Positions 34,908 through 47,670 of a DNA stretch of 64,000 nucleotides are shown here, piece by piece. The notes below the pieces were generated by a model. The model saw only the letters and a list, made by a program, of their open reading frames with translations, searched no databases and was not told the origin of the DNA. The stretch is taken from contig CM060685.1 in NCBI GenBank assembly GCA_030686995.1, positions 122,384,823 to 122,448,822 on the forward strand. The letters run 5' to 3'. The DNA is from Artemisia argyi (taxonomy: Eukaryota; Streptophyta; Magnoliopsida; Asterales; Asteraceae). Position 1 is the first letter of the stretch. The number at the start of each line of letters is the position of its first letter. Made by a program: the position numbers and the translations under genes.

Positions 34908-35285
34908 TACGCGCTTCGGGGGCGCTTGGATTTGATTTTCTTCATGAGGTCTTTCTTTTGATGAGGTGTCCAGGATTAAGATTGTTGTGATGCTTCTTCA
35001 AAAGCAAGGCGAGATTTCACTTTGTCGAGCTTTTGTTGCTTTCATTTTTGATGATATTTCTCTGCCATGATCGGCATGATCCGGTCGTAGTTCCTTTCAC
35101 AATAATCTTGGAGATCTGTGCTAGGTGTAGATACGCCATTGCCTCCCAACACCGTTTCTTTATCTTTTGCGGCCGTATTTTGCACGACTGACATGGGTGC
35201 GGGCGTGTTGGTGTTTGCTCATTGGCTCATGGCGAGTATTTTTTGAGAATGCAATTATGCACCGGTCCCACGGGTAGCGCCAAAT
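34908..35285 (-). mobile_element. Gypsy leader and gag N-terminus, unit 2
   Basis: It has the same content as in unit 1: TTTGGCGCTACCCGTGGG priming region next to the LTR, then a decayed charged coding leader on the minus strand. Confidence 0.55.
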
Positions 35286-35765
35286 TGTTAGTGCAAAAAA
35301 GTGTGGCGGGTTAGGATTGGGCTCCGATTCTGCACTAATTCAAATGAATATTTGATCTTTGCACAAGTGAGAGTAAACCGTTAGCCTTACCGTGGGGACG
35401 GACCCCACGATTAAGCTCCGGCGTGAGAGTAAGTACTCATGTTATCAGAGAAATACAAGTCTATTGGCCGGAACCCAGTTTGCTCATTGGGTCGGAGCCC
35501 ATTTTGCTTGTAAGTCTGGAGCCCAGTTTGTTTATAGGATCGAACCTAGTTCATTCGAGATAGTCCATGCCCAGTAAGCCTATTATCCATATTATACGTC
35601 ATCACTATGATACAACAAGTTTTTGCGCTTCATTGCGGGTAGAGTTCTCAAGTAGTTTGCAATTGAGCATGCTCTCCTGGGAAGTCTTCAAATGTGGTCC
35701 ACAAAAGCAAAGTCATGAGAGTGCAAAGAGAACAATAATGTGGTCTAAGTATGTGGGATGTTACA
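35286..35765 (-). mobile_element. Probable gypsy 5' LTR, unit 2 (480 bp)
   Basis: TGTTAGTGC to GGGATGTTACA. It is shorter than in unit 1 by deletion of the GCCTTGGACTACCC..GCTAAA stretch near 35320. Confidence 0.5.
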
Positions 35766-37116
35766 AGTGGCATCATAGGCACTTCTGAGACGTTCGAAAT
35801 GGTAGGGCAAACCTCATCGATGACAATGAGTCCCTAGGGGGGATTGTAACACCCTAGTGAAATCTCACATTGGTTGTGGGTTGGAGACATGCTAGGTTCA
35901 TAACTAATATTCACCTTACTATGACATAACACGTTTTATGGTAAACTGTGAGCAAAGTTTTCAAGAAGTGTGCAGTTAAGTTTGCTCATGTGAAAATACC
36001 CTCAAGTCAAAAATGTTTAATATTTACTTCTCACCTACAAAATTTTAAGATTACTTCTCAACCATAAAAAAACATGCACAAAATATTGATGCTAACAGGT
36101 TTTATTAAAACTACATATACCGCCGACGATATGGGCAGAAAAACGAATTAAAACTACATTAAATGGATTTCCTTACCCAACAAATTATCATTCAAAACAA
36201 TTTATTCCCATTTGGTCAAAGAATACTTTAAGGCTTTGATATCATTTCTTAAAAGGGCGTAGCTACATTAAACATATAGGGGGTAGTGCCCTCAATATTT
36301 GATAAATAAATTTAATATTTAATGTAGTTTTGTTCTATTTTAGTCGTTTAATGAATTCTATTAAATATTTGGAAATGAATTTATTGCCAACATTCAATCC
36401 AAAACTCAAACTTCATATTATAGTTAAGGGAAAATGTTAACATTTATGCTATACTTAACATCAACAATAACGTTAACCTTTAAGACTCAACAATTACTTC
36501 CTACATTTAATCCAAAACTCAACTTTATATTATTGTTAACATCAACCTTTAAGACTCAAGAATCTTTATAAATCAACAATTAATGCTTGAGACTCAGTAT
36601 TCAAAAGAAATCAAGTGTCAACTTAACCTAACATTCTTTTGCAAATATGATTCTTTCATGGTGAATAAAGCTCGTGCATCGCACGGGCCATGATGTCTCG
36701 TAGCAATAAAAAATGAAGATAACATAAAACGTTACATTTAATATCTTAATAGATACATACGAATTAATCCCATTTCTCATGACTCCATCAATTGTAATTG
36801 TCGCTAGACATTTTCAGGTAATGTAATCAACACAATACGTAATATTTCAGTTTATCGGGAAAAAAATCAGGTTACTATTTGATGATTAATGTCATAAGTT
36901 ACAGATTATGTGTTGTTGTTAGCAGTAAAGAAAGTGATGGTTATTCTTATTTTAGTAACTTTGTAAACGTAGAAAATCTAATAAAATAGTCATAGGGCTC
37001 GTGGATATAGACTAATCTAATAGGTTAGTATTTGTTTAACCTAGTCTTTTATTTAAAGTCCAATCCAACCCAATCCAGGCCCATTTCCAAGCTCATAAGG
37101 GTGCCTCTAGTCTAAG
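35766..37116. other. Distal upstream region of F-box copy 2
   Basis: Collinear with 5579-6903, including the small hairpin (here 36670-36688) and an LTR-edge-like TGTAACACCCTAGTG at about 35847. It contains ~45 bp at 36871-36915 absent from unit 1. No gene. Confidence 0.5.
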
Positions 37117-38019
37117 TATAAATACATCTCAAATGTGTCATTTGTAAGTCTAGTGTGTGTTTCTAGTGTGAGAAGTAATACAATTTCCATCTTTCTTTTT
37201 CTCTCTCTAACCTAAAGCCACCATCATCTCTGTTGTGACACCATAACAAGTATGCCTTAGCATAGATATGGATTAGATGATCATTAGTGGGAGCCTACAG
37301 TTGTAGATATAGTAGTTTGATACTTTGTTGGATTAAAGTTATTCTATTAGAATTTGTGTATGTAAAAATTTGATTGTGATTTTTAAAATATTATATTTTT
37401 ATAATTATAAATATATGCTGTTGTGTTTAGTAATTCAATCCTACTTATAATACTAAAGTTTTTTATACGTCTTTAAATTTATAATAGCGAACTAGTGATT
37501 TTTAGTGTATTTGAATTTTTAATAGTAGTTCTACTCTACTAAGTTTTTCGATAAAATTTTATGTTGTTTATTATAGCAATTATTAGTGATATGAATGTAT
37601 GCGGAATATGTTTAACATGTAGTTGTTGTTGTACTTGAAGTAGTAAGTTCTTTAAGTTGTTTTAAGTGATTATAGTCATAATCAGTGAACATCAATTACT
37701 GTAAACATGTGTTTGCGTTATGCAGTTTTAATTATAAACATAATTTGTAAACATTTAAACTTAACTGCATTACTTAACAGTCACATATATGTGGCGTTAA
37801 ATATATAGTTTATAGTTCGCTTTATTTTGTATGATAATTTGATGGTGAAATTTGACAGTATATTTGTTGGTTTTATGTTATTGTATTTAGTATATACTTT
37901 TATGCTTGAATCTTAAGCATCTACTATTGATCATATAGGAAGATAGATTATGAGTTGGGTTATATTTCTTAGGTTTGTTTGATAGATTTTAAGCTATGCT
38001 TGTTTATTTTTTGCAGAAA
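37117..38019 (+). promoter_or_regulatory. TATA box and leader intron of F-box copy 2
   Basis: TATAAATA at 37117-37124. The leader intron is predicted from GT at 37250 to AG ending 38016, just before ATG 38020. It is nearly identical to copy 1, so the promoter was duplicated with the gene. Confidence 0.6.
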
Positions 38020-39009
38020 ATGAAGACTCATATCGACTTCTTGCGGTTGCTAGCAGTTGACGTGGTACTTAAAATACTTATGTGTTTGCTTGATCCTGCT
38101 GACGTAATCCGTGCATCTGCTGTGTCTTAATATTGGCGAAAATTTGGTGAGTATCACAGGTTTTTCTCTATGTTTGATGCCTTCATAAATGAATTAACTT
38201 TTATTTACTCCCTTTATAACGAATACTTCATGTTACTTGATGAGTTTCCATTTTTCCTAATATCGAGTACTATGATTCAAGATTATAAGACTGAGCTCAA
38301 CAATTTAAAGAAATACACTTGTTGTTTATGATCTAAAACTTATTACCCGTGTTTAATTATTTGATGTATGTTAATGAGAACAATAAATAATTAACTTGTT
38401 TTGCAGTGATATCTAATGGACTTTGTAAGCAACTTTGCTTGAGAGTATTTCCTCAGGTCGCAAGCATAGCTTATGTAGCTGAAGCAACTTATAACTCTGA
38501 ACCAGCTAGTGTTGATCCTCATAACAACACTTTGGAAAGAGAACATAAGACATACGCTTCTTTATTCTGGGCGTGTACATCATTTCGCCTAGGTTCTTGC
38601 CTTGGTTATCCAGCGAGTGCATCGAGCACTAATAATTACCCGGAAGAAAGCATCATAAACACTATGAATCTTAGCCAAAAATGTCTAGACAGGTATTGGT
38701 CAAGTAAAGGACATGATGATCCAGAAGTACCAGAAACTTTGATATATTATTTGGATGGTACTATATGTGTTATCACTGATATTGATATCACACCTTTTCA
38801 AGGTTTGTTCTACATTATACGCTTACTTTTTTCCTCATGTTCATTGTTTAACTCATTGATAATTAAATTTTTCATACACAGCTTTATTTGAAGAGGGAAA
38901 CCCAATCTACTCAGCAAGGTTTGTGAGATTCCGAATGGGTCATCCAAAATCCCAGAAAAATATTGGTCTTAATTTCATAAAGGCGCAAGAATGTGCCGAT
39001 GACAAGTTT

Positions 39010-42000
39010 TGTAACACCCCCAAAATCGTCATGTCAGCGGAAGACTTAAAATGTCAGCGGAAGACTTTTTTGGGTGTTACTTCGAGGATCTTTGTCACAA
39101 TCATAGAAAACGACACAAAAATGACGCTTTAAAGTTTAATTCATTCAAAATACCAAATATTCGAGACATCAAGATGTTTCATAATTTAAACAACAAGTTT
39201 ATTTAAATATGTCAAAATGTTTATTTAAGCCCATGCCGGGTTACAAGCCCACTCCGTGCCTTCAAGTTCCTTCTTGTATAGTTACCTGAGATAAACACAT
39301 GCTAAAAAGTGTCAACACAAAGGTTGGTGAGTTCATAGAGTTTATAGTTTCGAATATTGATTTCCAAAATCAAAGAGTCTATAAGTTCACAGTGTTTATA
39401 ATAAGAGTTGATTATCCAAATTAAAGTGTGAGGAAATCCATAGTGTTCATGGTTTAAATCGTTGATTTATCAAAATCAGAAAATGAGTGATTTCCTTATT
39501 AATTCAAAAATAGTCAGTTGGGTTACCCTTCACCGGGTCAACACCCAAAATAGTTAGTTGGTTTATAAATCCATTTAACATGAGGTTCGAATCACAAGTT
39601 AAGAGTGTATTGTAATCACATACAATCAATAAGTTTAAATCAATGTTCCTGTTATTGCCTTAAGCTCATGATACTCAACGATTAACAGCCAATCATAATC
39701 TCAAGTTATGACGGTAAGTAGTAGGCCCTCAAGATAGGTATTTGCCAATAACCTATTTATAAGAACAATAAAGTGCGCCTGGTGTTTTCTCCAACAACCA
39801 AACGAGGATTGTCAATCACTAATAGTACTATCCACATTTATTTACGTTCACCCTTCAAGTGATTAAGGTTCATGATCGAGGGACTTTTGGCAATAGTAAC
39901 TTAAGCAAATAACATTGGCCTGACGGTATTTCAATACCCGGTATAAAAGACTTGTGTTCGAGTTTTAAGCTTGTATCTCCCCCACGGGAAAATAGTTAAA
40001 GAGTGGACTATGAAATCACAGTAACATGTATATAGTTAATGAGTACTTATAAAAGTATAAAACAGTAATTAAGCATGTATCTCCCCCAAAGAGTTTACAA
40101 AATAATTATAAAAATGGGGCTAAGAACTCACCTTAGTATTACGGTAGACAGAGTATAAGTAATGTCAGAAGTGAAGATGGAATTGACTTCAAGAGATAAC
40201 CTGAATGATATGGAAGTCCGAGATAAGTTCGACTTATCGAGAATCATGATTTGAATAGTGTTCGATGACAAAATGACTTTTGTGGCAGAGGTGGCTTGCG
40301 TGGCAAAACGCTTTTAAAGTTCAAGAACAAAGTTATATACCATATAACTTGTCTTTATGTATAAGTATCGTTTATTATTTATATTTCTCGTCATGAATTT
40401 ATAATATGTATCGAAAGTTGGTGAATGATAAATTATAGTAATTGTACGTTACTCCTAGTTAAGTGAATCAATGAGTTTTATTGTAGGAATAACCATTTCT
40501 TAATGTCTATTCATGTTAACCGATAGTAACGTCGAGTTATATAATTTATGTTATAAATTATATATATTCAGAAATATATAGTTATTCGTAATTATCGTCT
40601 AAAAATGTAGGTTTCGTTATATGTTACTACGATATAGTTGTACAATATTAATTTTTCAAGCGTACTTAAGTTTCTATGTAGACCTTTTAGTTATACAAAG
40701 TTACTCTTTTAATGCCAAAATGCTTTTCGTACTCGGTCTAAAATAAATATGTTTACAAACTGACAAAAGTTTTTAAGAAAGTGATATATGTTTCTAATTT
40801 CAAGGGTTGCGAGTGTAAAATAGTTTTTAAACTTACAAAAGTCTTTTAGGAAAATAGTAAGGGTGCAAAGTAGAGGGTCTGAAGCTGTCAATATATAAAA
40901 GTTTTGCAAACTAGCAAAAATGGCAAAATTGCCATAGCCCAGTCTCGAACTCGAGACCCCTAACTCACAAGCCAGTGAAATAACCAACTGAGCTGAATGA
41001 CTCTTTTTACACTTTGTAAGTTAATTGTTTCTTTAAAGCTTTCATTACAATTTTACTTGTTTTATATATTTCATTGCTTCAGTATATACACGAATGGTGT
41101 TTGTATTCATGTGCTTGTATCATCTTGCTTCATTTTCTTTAACCAAAATTGAGTTCACCATACGTTAATCATCTAAGCTCAGTTTATTTGTGAGTTTCCT
41201 TTTATATGATTTTTAATCTTTTAACACCACACAAGCTTAGCCACACAAAACCACCTTTGGTACAAAATGGTAAATCGAGAGTGTATATGCATGCATGGTG
41301 CTTATATATCTTGTGTTTTCTTCTTCCTGAGTCCCATCAACAGACAAGTTGTTCAGGTAATTCACCAATACGTGTTTGATTTACTTGTTAATGACTATTT
41401 GTTGTATTGCCACACAAGAGCCAATGACACATGTTTTAAAGCTTCTAACATGGGTTTCAACTCGTAAGGTGAACGAGGAGTCACGTATGAAAACTCAGTT
41501 CATAAAGGACCAAATAACGTGACTATAAGAATTATACGTATGAAATTGAGCTTGGGAAACTTACTACAACAAAAGTGGTGGTGAGGGTGTAAAGGAAACG
41601 GAGTGAACGAGAACCAGGCCAAAACATCACCAACGTCTTCAAGTCTTTTAACCCGTCTAGTAGTAACCGAATGGCTTTAAACTTGTTTAGATGATAACCC
41701 TAAACCCTCTTGTTCTTCCTTCTTTCTTTCCTATGCTCGACAACAACAAAAATGGTCTGCTTCTTTTATTTATTTTCGATGGGTAGTAGCAAAGAGAATG
41801 GGTTGTTTGTGTGTGAGTAAACTGCCAAAGCATGGTTTGCTTCTCTTTCTTCTTAGAAGCAACAAAGGTAATATTTTATGTTTAAGTTTGGTTGAGGGAT
41901 GTGGGAGAGTGATGATGTATAGCTTGGTTAAGGCTTAGCCATGAACCATGATCAGTTACTAGTTTCCATCACTTTGCTTTCACTTGCACTTGGCTCGACA

Positions 42001-43291
42001 GAAAAAATTATAAGTATGCATGATTGTGAGTTGTGGTGAGGTTGTCGAACACCATGTAACCTTTATATACTAGACTGGAATGTGATAAGTGATAGAGTGT
42101 TTGCATGTTTCTGGATTGGAGAGGCTTTGAGGTGGGAGGATGAGGGTGTGAGTGAGCTGTCGAGTTACATGCCACCTCCCTCTATAACCAATCGAGATCA
42201 AACAGCAAACATGAGTTAAGGAATGTGTACGGATGGTGTCTAGATATTCCTGACGGCTGACACAATGTTTTGTGATGATTGGGGATCAAGGGTGGCTGGT
42301 GTAAGAGTTACATATGGGTTCTATTAGGTTGTATTCGAGGCATTAGCAAGTGAGGAAGGTGGAAGTGTGAACAACGAGCTGTTATCTTATATGTTGGTGG
42401 TTCACTTGATCTAGCCTAGTCGACCAAGAGAAGGGAACAAGAAAGAAAAGTGGTTTAGTTTTTCAGGTAGCAATGTACACGAGATTTAGAGACAAATGTC
42501 ATTCTTGAGTCCTTGAGGTAAAGTTAATCCAGAAGGTGTAATAATATGGTTATGTTGTTAGCCGAAAATGTGAGGAGAACAGGCAAAGTAAACTGTACAA
42601 GCGATTGAGATTTAGAAAAGATAATACAATTGAACAAGGGTCCTTGAGATGTGGCCTGGTGGGCTTCGTGGTAAATGGCAGATCAGGAGTAAACGAAAAA
42701 GAGATAAAAGGATTAAGAAGTCCGTTTGGTTTGGCAAAGGAATAGCTCTCATGTGTTTATTTGTTTGTGTACTAGAGTCGACATATGCATACATGTGAAT
42801 GGGGTTGGTTTGTGTTGTTTATTTGTTTGGTTATACGAATGGATTTTTAAGTAACACACAAATTTGTATCAAGTTAAAAGAAAATGGATTAATCGCGCTG
42901 AGCTTTGGTGATATTTAAAGTAGCAAACGTATGTTAAAATGGGAAATAATTATCATTCGTGATTCCTTGTCGTGAGGATAATTGAGTCGTGAAATAATAT
43001 AAATATGTTGTTAAGAGACTTCGTCAAAGATTTCGCCAAAGTAAACAAGCATAAGCCAGTTATATTTAAATAAAATTTACAAAATTGGGCTTGAATTAGT
43101 TCATGATTTGGAATAACGGGTACGCATGCAAGGGTGATTTAAAGGATGTGAATTTATGTTACAATACCCGTTTCGTAACATAGTTGAATAAAAGCAAAAA
43201 TTTAGCTCGTAAAATGGATAGTTGAATGGTGACGATAGATTACTCGTGTTACTCGTTTAAAATTAAGAGGGGAAATTTACGGGATGTTATA
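39010..43291 (-). mobile_element. 4.28-kb solo LTR in F-box copy 2 exon 3, TSD AGTTT
   Basis: It starts TGTAACACCCCCAAAATCG and ends GGGATGTTATA, with AGTTT on both sides (39005-39009 and 43292-43296). The first ~1.1 kb matches the 19455 LTR, including the terminal hairpin and GTATCTCCCCC repeats; after about 40135 the sequences diverge, so this is a sister subfamily. No second LTR, PBS or body. Apart from a tRNA-like stretch (40931-41001), the remaining ~3 kb shows no supportable gene; the frame at 41267-41467 lacks motifs. Confidence 0.85.
40931..41001 (-). ncRNA. tRNA-like sequence (degenerate) in the solo LTR
   Basis: On the minus strand, 71 nt contain an A-box-like TCAGCTCAGTTGG and a B-box-like GAGTTCGAGAC at tRNA spacing. 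An arm with CTTGTGA could be an anticodon loop (TGT). Acceptor ends pair only partly and the D and anticodon stems are poor. It is a tRNA-derived relic or SINE-like promoter, not a functional tRNA. Confidence 0.4.
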
Positions 43292-44771
43292 AGTTTGTTT
43301 GGACTTATACTTCCCGAACATTCCCAATGGTTCAGGTGAATTGAAACAAAATTTATTCTATCTAATTTTCAAGATTACATGTACATTTGGTGAAAATTCC
43401 TATGATTTGAAGCCTATTTTGTCAAATTAATATATGTGATAACAGGAAAATCGCTTACAGAAGTTCACATTGCCTGAGCCTGTACTATGTGTTGGTGGTT
43501 TTTTACAAGTTGAATTATTGGGTCGCGTCCAAAGAAAACTATCTGATGGAAAGTATTATATATGGTACGTTCTTATACTTACATGAACAACTTGTTGCAT
43601 TTTTTTTTTTTTTTTTTTTGCAATTAGTATATGTTGATCCAATTCCATTTCTCTGTTAGTATTTGGATAATGGGTTAGCCTAATAATTTACTTGAAATGG
43701 AATGATGATAGTTTAATTACGTAAATCTAGCGTGCCAAATTTTTAACACTGTTTTCCATTTACCCACTTGGATACATCCGTAGATTTTGGAGACTATACA
43801 CTTGCCATGATCATTTAGACTAAATTCGCATTGACAAAGAGGGAAATCTTAATGATCTGACTAAAGTGATAAAGGTTAACAAAAATCTTGCGTGCCAGAT
43901 CTTGAACATCGTTATCTATTTACCCTGAATTCATCTTTAAGATTTTGGAGACTAATACGCATAGAGTTCCTATTATGATTTGACTAGAATACGCTTATAA
44001 ATAAATATGGAACTTCAAGGGATCAAACCAAATGAAGATGCTAATTTGTAATAATGAGAATTTGAGAATAGTAAAACATTCAAATTTAGCTTGAAAATAC
44101 AATAGTGTTTCGTTAAGGAGTCAGCTTTTAAATTACCTGTATTGAACAAGAGTAAATATTATATAAACTCTCCTTATCACGAGTTACTATCACTCTATTA
44201 GACATATGTCTAGATACCCTTTATTAAATAGGAAAATGAAATTCTAATCATGCATGTTATCATGTGATAGAGGGATAGCTTATGATTATGTAGCTAATGA
44301 CCAAGGAGCTATGTTGTTTCAGGTTGTACTAATAAGATAACTTATGTTTCCGCCGTTTGATAAACTCTGATGGTGAAATGCCAGTTTCTCATTTTAGTTT
44401 GATGCTTCATAGCAAATAAACCAAAGTACTACTTGTCTCTAAACATAAAAACACTGATTATTCTGTCAAAGTACAAATGAATCACTAGATGTTCCTCTTA
44501 CATTTTGTGCTTCTTATTTATTTTTTATTTTTTTCCTTTTTGCAGTGTGGCTCATGTCCAAGCTACAGGACGACAACTATCACCATCGTTTAGTGTTGAC
44601 ATTTCAGAACAATCCAACACTCTATTATACAATGATGAAGAATTCCAAAGCATTGCTAAAATTGTTCCTCAAGGCCCCAAGACTTTTCGTGATCATATTT
44701 TGGTTCCTTTACATCCGTCTTTGCTCAAATTACAAATACGCTGGGACATGTTGAAATTAATTGCACCATAA

Positions 44772-45205
44772 AGCTGTGGAGTTTCGAGTGACAAATAATG
44801 GTTTAATGATGGATAATGCAGAGTATGAGTTTGATCTATTCCGTTTTTTCTAGACAAGTTTTCGCATCTGTGTGGATGTATGTGACTATGTTTGTGCCTT
44901 GGTTTTTTTCCGGGGACATGTACTAAAACTAGATGGTACTCTGTGAACTAGCTGTTTTCTTTTATCCTAGCTTAAATCAAAGAAGAATATTTTGGCTTGT
45001 TCTCTTTTTTACCATTTACCAATGATGTCAGTAGAAGTGGCAAAATAAGTGTTTGGCGGGTTATGGGTTGGTAACTAATCGAAATGGACATATTTTGTTT
45101 ACATTTTCCTGATTGCTCTTAGATTTATTTATAAATAACTGGATGTACATTAGATACAATTGATATATTCTCTCAACATTAGTAAATATAATATTTTTGG
45201 TATCA
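44772..45205. other. 3' flank of F-box copy 2
   Basis: Presumed 3' UTR and spacer, collinear with copies 1 and 3. No gene. Confidence 0.5.
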
Positions 45206-45603
45206 GCCTTGTTGATTTAAATGCGGAAGAGGATTCTTGTGTTTGGTCACTAGTAAAAGATGGTATCTTCACGGTTGGAGAAATGCGTCGTATTATTGAC
45301 GCTCAACTCCTTCCTTCGTTGGTGCCCCCGACTTCTTGGGATAAAGTTCTTACACGCAAAGTAATCATTTTTTTATGGAGATTGGCCCCGGATCGTTTAC
45401 CTCATAGATTGAATCTCTCGTCTCGAGGCATGGATATTCCATCAATCTCTTGTCCTTCTTGCAACGGTAATGTGGAAAAATCTTCTCATACTTTTTTTTT
45501 TTATTGTGACTTCGCTAAGGATGTTTGGAGATTGGTTCGTATTTGGTGTGATATTCCTCTTCCTTCATTTACATCGTATGAGCATTGGATATCTTGGTTT
45601 TAA
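45206..45603 (+). pseudogene. LINE zinc-binding (zf-RVT) fragment, unit 2
   Basis: This is the open version: EEDSCVWSLVKDGIFTV, FLWRLAPDRLPHRLNLSSRG, CPSCNGNVEKSSHTFF(F)YCDFAKDVWRLV. An 11-T run adds one in-frame Phe. It stops at WISWF, and homologous sequence continues in the next frame (FKSWHASK). Only the RT C-terminal domain is present, so it is a 5'-truncated LINE relic. Confidence 0.8.
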
Positions 45604-45700
45604 ATCATGGCATGCTTCCAAAGTGAAGTCTCATCACTTATCTATTATTGTTGCTGTAGAGAGTTTACAAATGCAGAACGAACAAAGTAACTCTCTTACT

Positions 45701-46383
45701 TGTGATAACCTGTAAGGACAAACGTATACTTCCAATGATCCAGTAACTAACCAACCAAACACTGATAATCAATCAACGAAAATAAAACAAGACACCAAGA
45801 ATTTTAACATGGAAAACCTTCTCAAAGTGAGAAATAAAAACCATGGGACCAAGTCTAGGAACTAATCCACTAGCACCAAACAGAGAATACACAAGAGTTC
45901 TTTTCTAGTACCAACTAGATACAAGTTATCAACTGTTATCAAGGATTAACAGGCCTTGAAACAAAAATCACCAAAACAGATTGCTTGATAAAACTCACCC
46001 AAAACTGCAACAACTTTGACCAATACAGACCTCTTTAGAAGACTCCAATGATGATCCTGACCGTCCAAATTGAAGACCTATGTGTTGTGAAGCTACTGCC
46101 CATGTTTTGCTGAAATCCAACGGTTAACGAAGTCGTACGAGTGATTCTCCCTAGACTGCGCAAAGCTGGACGAAAGCTGAATAAACCCTAAGCAAATCTG
46201 GTATTTCTCTTTTGTGTGTCTCTCCCTTACATATGTGATTTACCGTAGGGTTTTACAATATGTATAACCCTTTCTATATGGTTAACCTAGTAGGCCTAAA
46301 CTTGATCCAATGTTCAACATGTCCATGAAGAAACATGACAACTACAAAGTCAACCCAACTAGACGGGAAGCGCAAACCCAACA
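45701..46383 (-). mobile_element. Copia 3' LTR, unit 2 (683 bp)
   Basis: TGTGATAACC to CCCAACA; the purine tract lies just outside at 46384-46400 (minus strand GGGAGGGGGAGT). Same length as unit 1. Confidence 0.65.
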
Positions 46384-46404
46384 AACTCCCCCTCCCGACT
46401 ATGT

Positions 46405-47130
46405 TTAGGATTCCATCATACCTGCAATCTCACAGCAAGTACCATGTTTACTTGTCGGCAAACTCTTTGTCATCATATCAACACCATTCAAATCTGTGTG
46501 GACTTTCTCAATGTTGAACATCTTGGATTCCAACGCATCACGAATCCAATGGTACCTCACATCAATATGCTTCGACTTTGAATGGAAACTTGAATTCTTA
46601 GCAAGATGTATAGCACTCTGACTATCACAGAAAATCACATAACTTTCTTGCTTAAATCCAAGCTCTCATGTAAAACGCTTCATCCACAACATCTCTTTCG
46701 CAGCTTCTGTGGAAGCAATAAATTCTGCCTCAGTAGTGGATAGTGAGATACACTTTTGTCCCCTTGACTGCCATGACACCGCTCCCCCTCCAAAAGTGAC
46801 CAAGTAACCACATACAGACTTTCGTGTATCACTATCTCGTGCCATGTCTGAATCGATAAAAGCCTTTAGAACAGGCTTATCATAACCATAACATATACAC
46901 ATTTTGGAGGTGCCTCTAAGATATCAAAGAATCCATTTAACAGCTTCCCAATGTGCTCTACCTGGATTTAAGAGATACCTGCATACAACACCAACCGCAT
47001 GAGCTAAGTCCGGCCTTGTGCACACCATTTCATACATAAGACTACCAACAGCTGAAGCATAAGGAACTCGTTTCATTTTTAGTTTTTATTCCACACTAGA
47101 GGGACATTGTTTTTTGCTTCACTAGAAATT
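46405..47130 (-). pseudogene. Ty1/copia RNase H fragment, unit 2
   Basis: This is the best preserved of the three: FIDSDMARDSDTRKSVCGYL, SRGQKCISLSTTEAEF, MLWMKRFT, a stop, then FCDSQSAIHLAKNSSFHSK, KHIDVRYHWIRD and DMMTKSLPTSKH. The catalytic-type acidic residues of the D/E/D set are visible. A TGA near 46666 and a frame break near 47080 leave it non-functional. Confidence 0.82.
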
Positions 47131-47670
47131 TCAAGCAAGTGGAGTTCCAACCAACTTTGCTTTATGCATCTTGAATCTTTCAAGTATTTTCTCAATGTAC
47201 ATCTCTTGAGATAACCATAACTTCTTTGCTTTCCTATCTCGTGAAATTCTTATCCCAAGGATTTGTTTAGCTTCACCCAAATCCTTCATTGCAAAGCATT
47301 TATGCAGCTCCTTCTTCAACTTGTCAATTTTTTGAACAAAAACACAACGGTCAGGAGTTGTTTTGGTGTATCCTTGCTTGCTCATGAATGACTCAAATTT
47401 CACCCATGCGGAAGTGGTGTGCTCTTCATCGCCTATTTTTACCTGGAGTATTATCTGCCCTATTAGCCATATGACGTTACCACCGAATCCGATAACAGGT
47501 GTTGTGGCCGGGACCATCATACGTCTTTTCTTTGGCTGGAGCCTATTGAAGTAGTGCTCGTACTGTATTTTGGAAGTTGATCCCCCATCCACGTATCTGC
47601 GGTGCACGCAGTGGCCTCCAATTTCTGCCTCTATGATCATGGGGCCTTCGTTCCCTTCATCCTCCCCCAA
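47131..47670 (-). CDS. Chimeric gypsy protease / copia RT frame, unit 2
   Basis: An open frame of 179 codons. Residues 1-92 are gypsy protease with VDGGSTS; from 93 on is copia RT lacking the YVDD segment. Junction at about 47394. Continuous with RNase H to the left apart from a frame break. See the unit 1 copy for the domain argument. Confidence 0.6.
   Translation of the reverse strand: MGEDEGNEGPMIIEAEIGGHCVHRRYVDGGSTSKIQYEHYFNRLQPKKRRMMVPATTPVIGFGGNVIWLIGQIILQVKIGDEEHTTSAWVKFESFMSKQGYTKTTPDRCVFVQKIDKLKKELHKCFAMKDLGEAKQILGIRISRDRKAKKLWLSQEMYIEKILERFKMHKAKLVGTPLA

Larger units (their letters stand above)
38020..44771 (+). pseudogene. F-box protein copy 2, disrupted
   Basis: Exons by homology: 38020-38146, 38407-38802, 38882-39009 plus 43297-43335, 43446-43564 and 44546-44771. 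Two independent lesions kill it. TAA at 38128-38130 replaces the Gln codon (37) inside the F-box motif (AVS*YW). A 4.28-kb solo LTR with TSD AGTTT splits exon 3 after DDKF. The last exon still encodes the full C-terminus (TFRDHILVPLHPSLL...LIAP) that copy 1 has lost. Without the lesions it would be 344 residues. It can be useful as a reference for the ancestral 3' end. Confidence 0.88.

Noticed and set aside
41267..41467. 66-codon frame in the 4.28-kb solo LTR
   Set aside because: No motif and no conservation available; it lies in a non-coding LTR.
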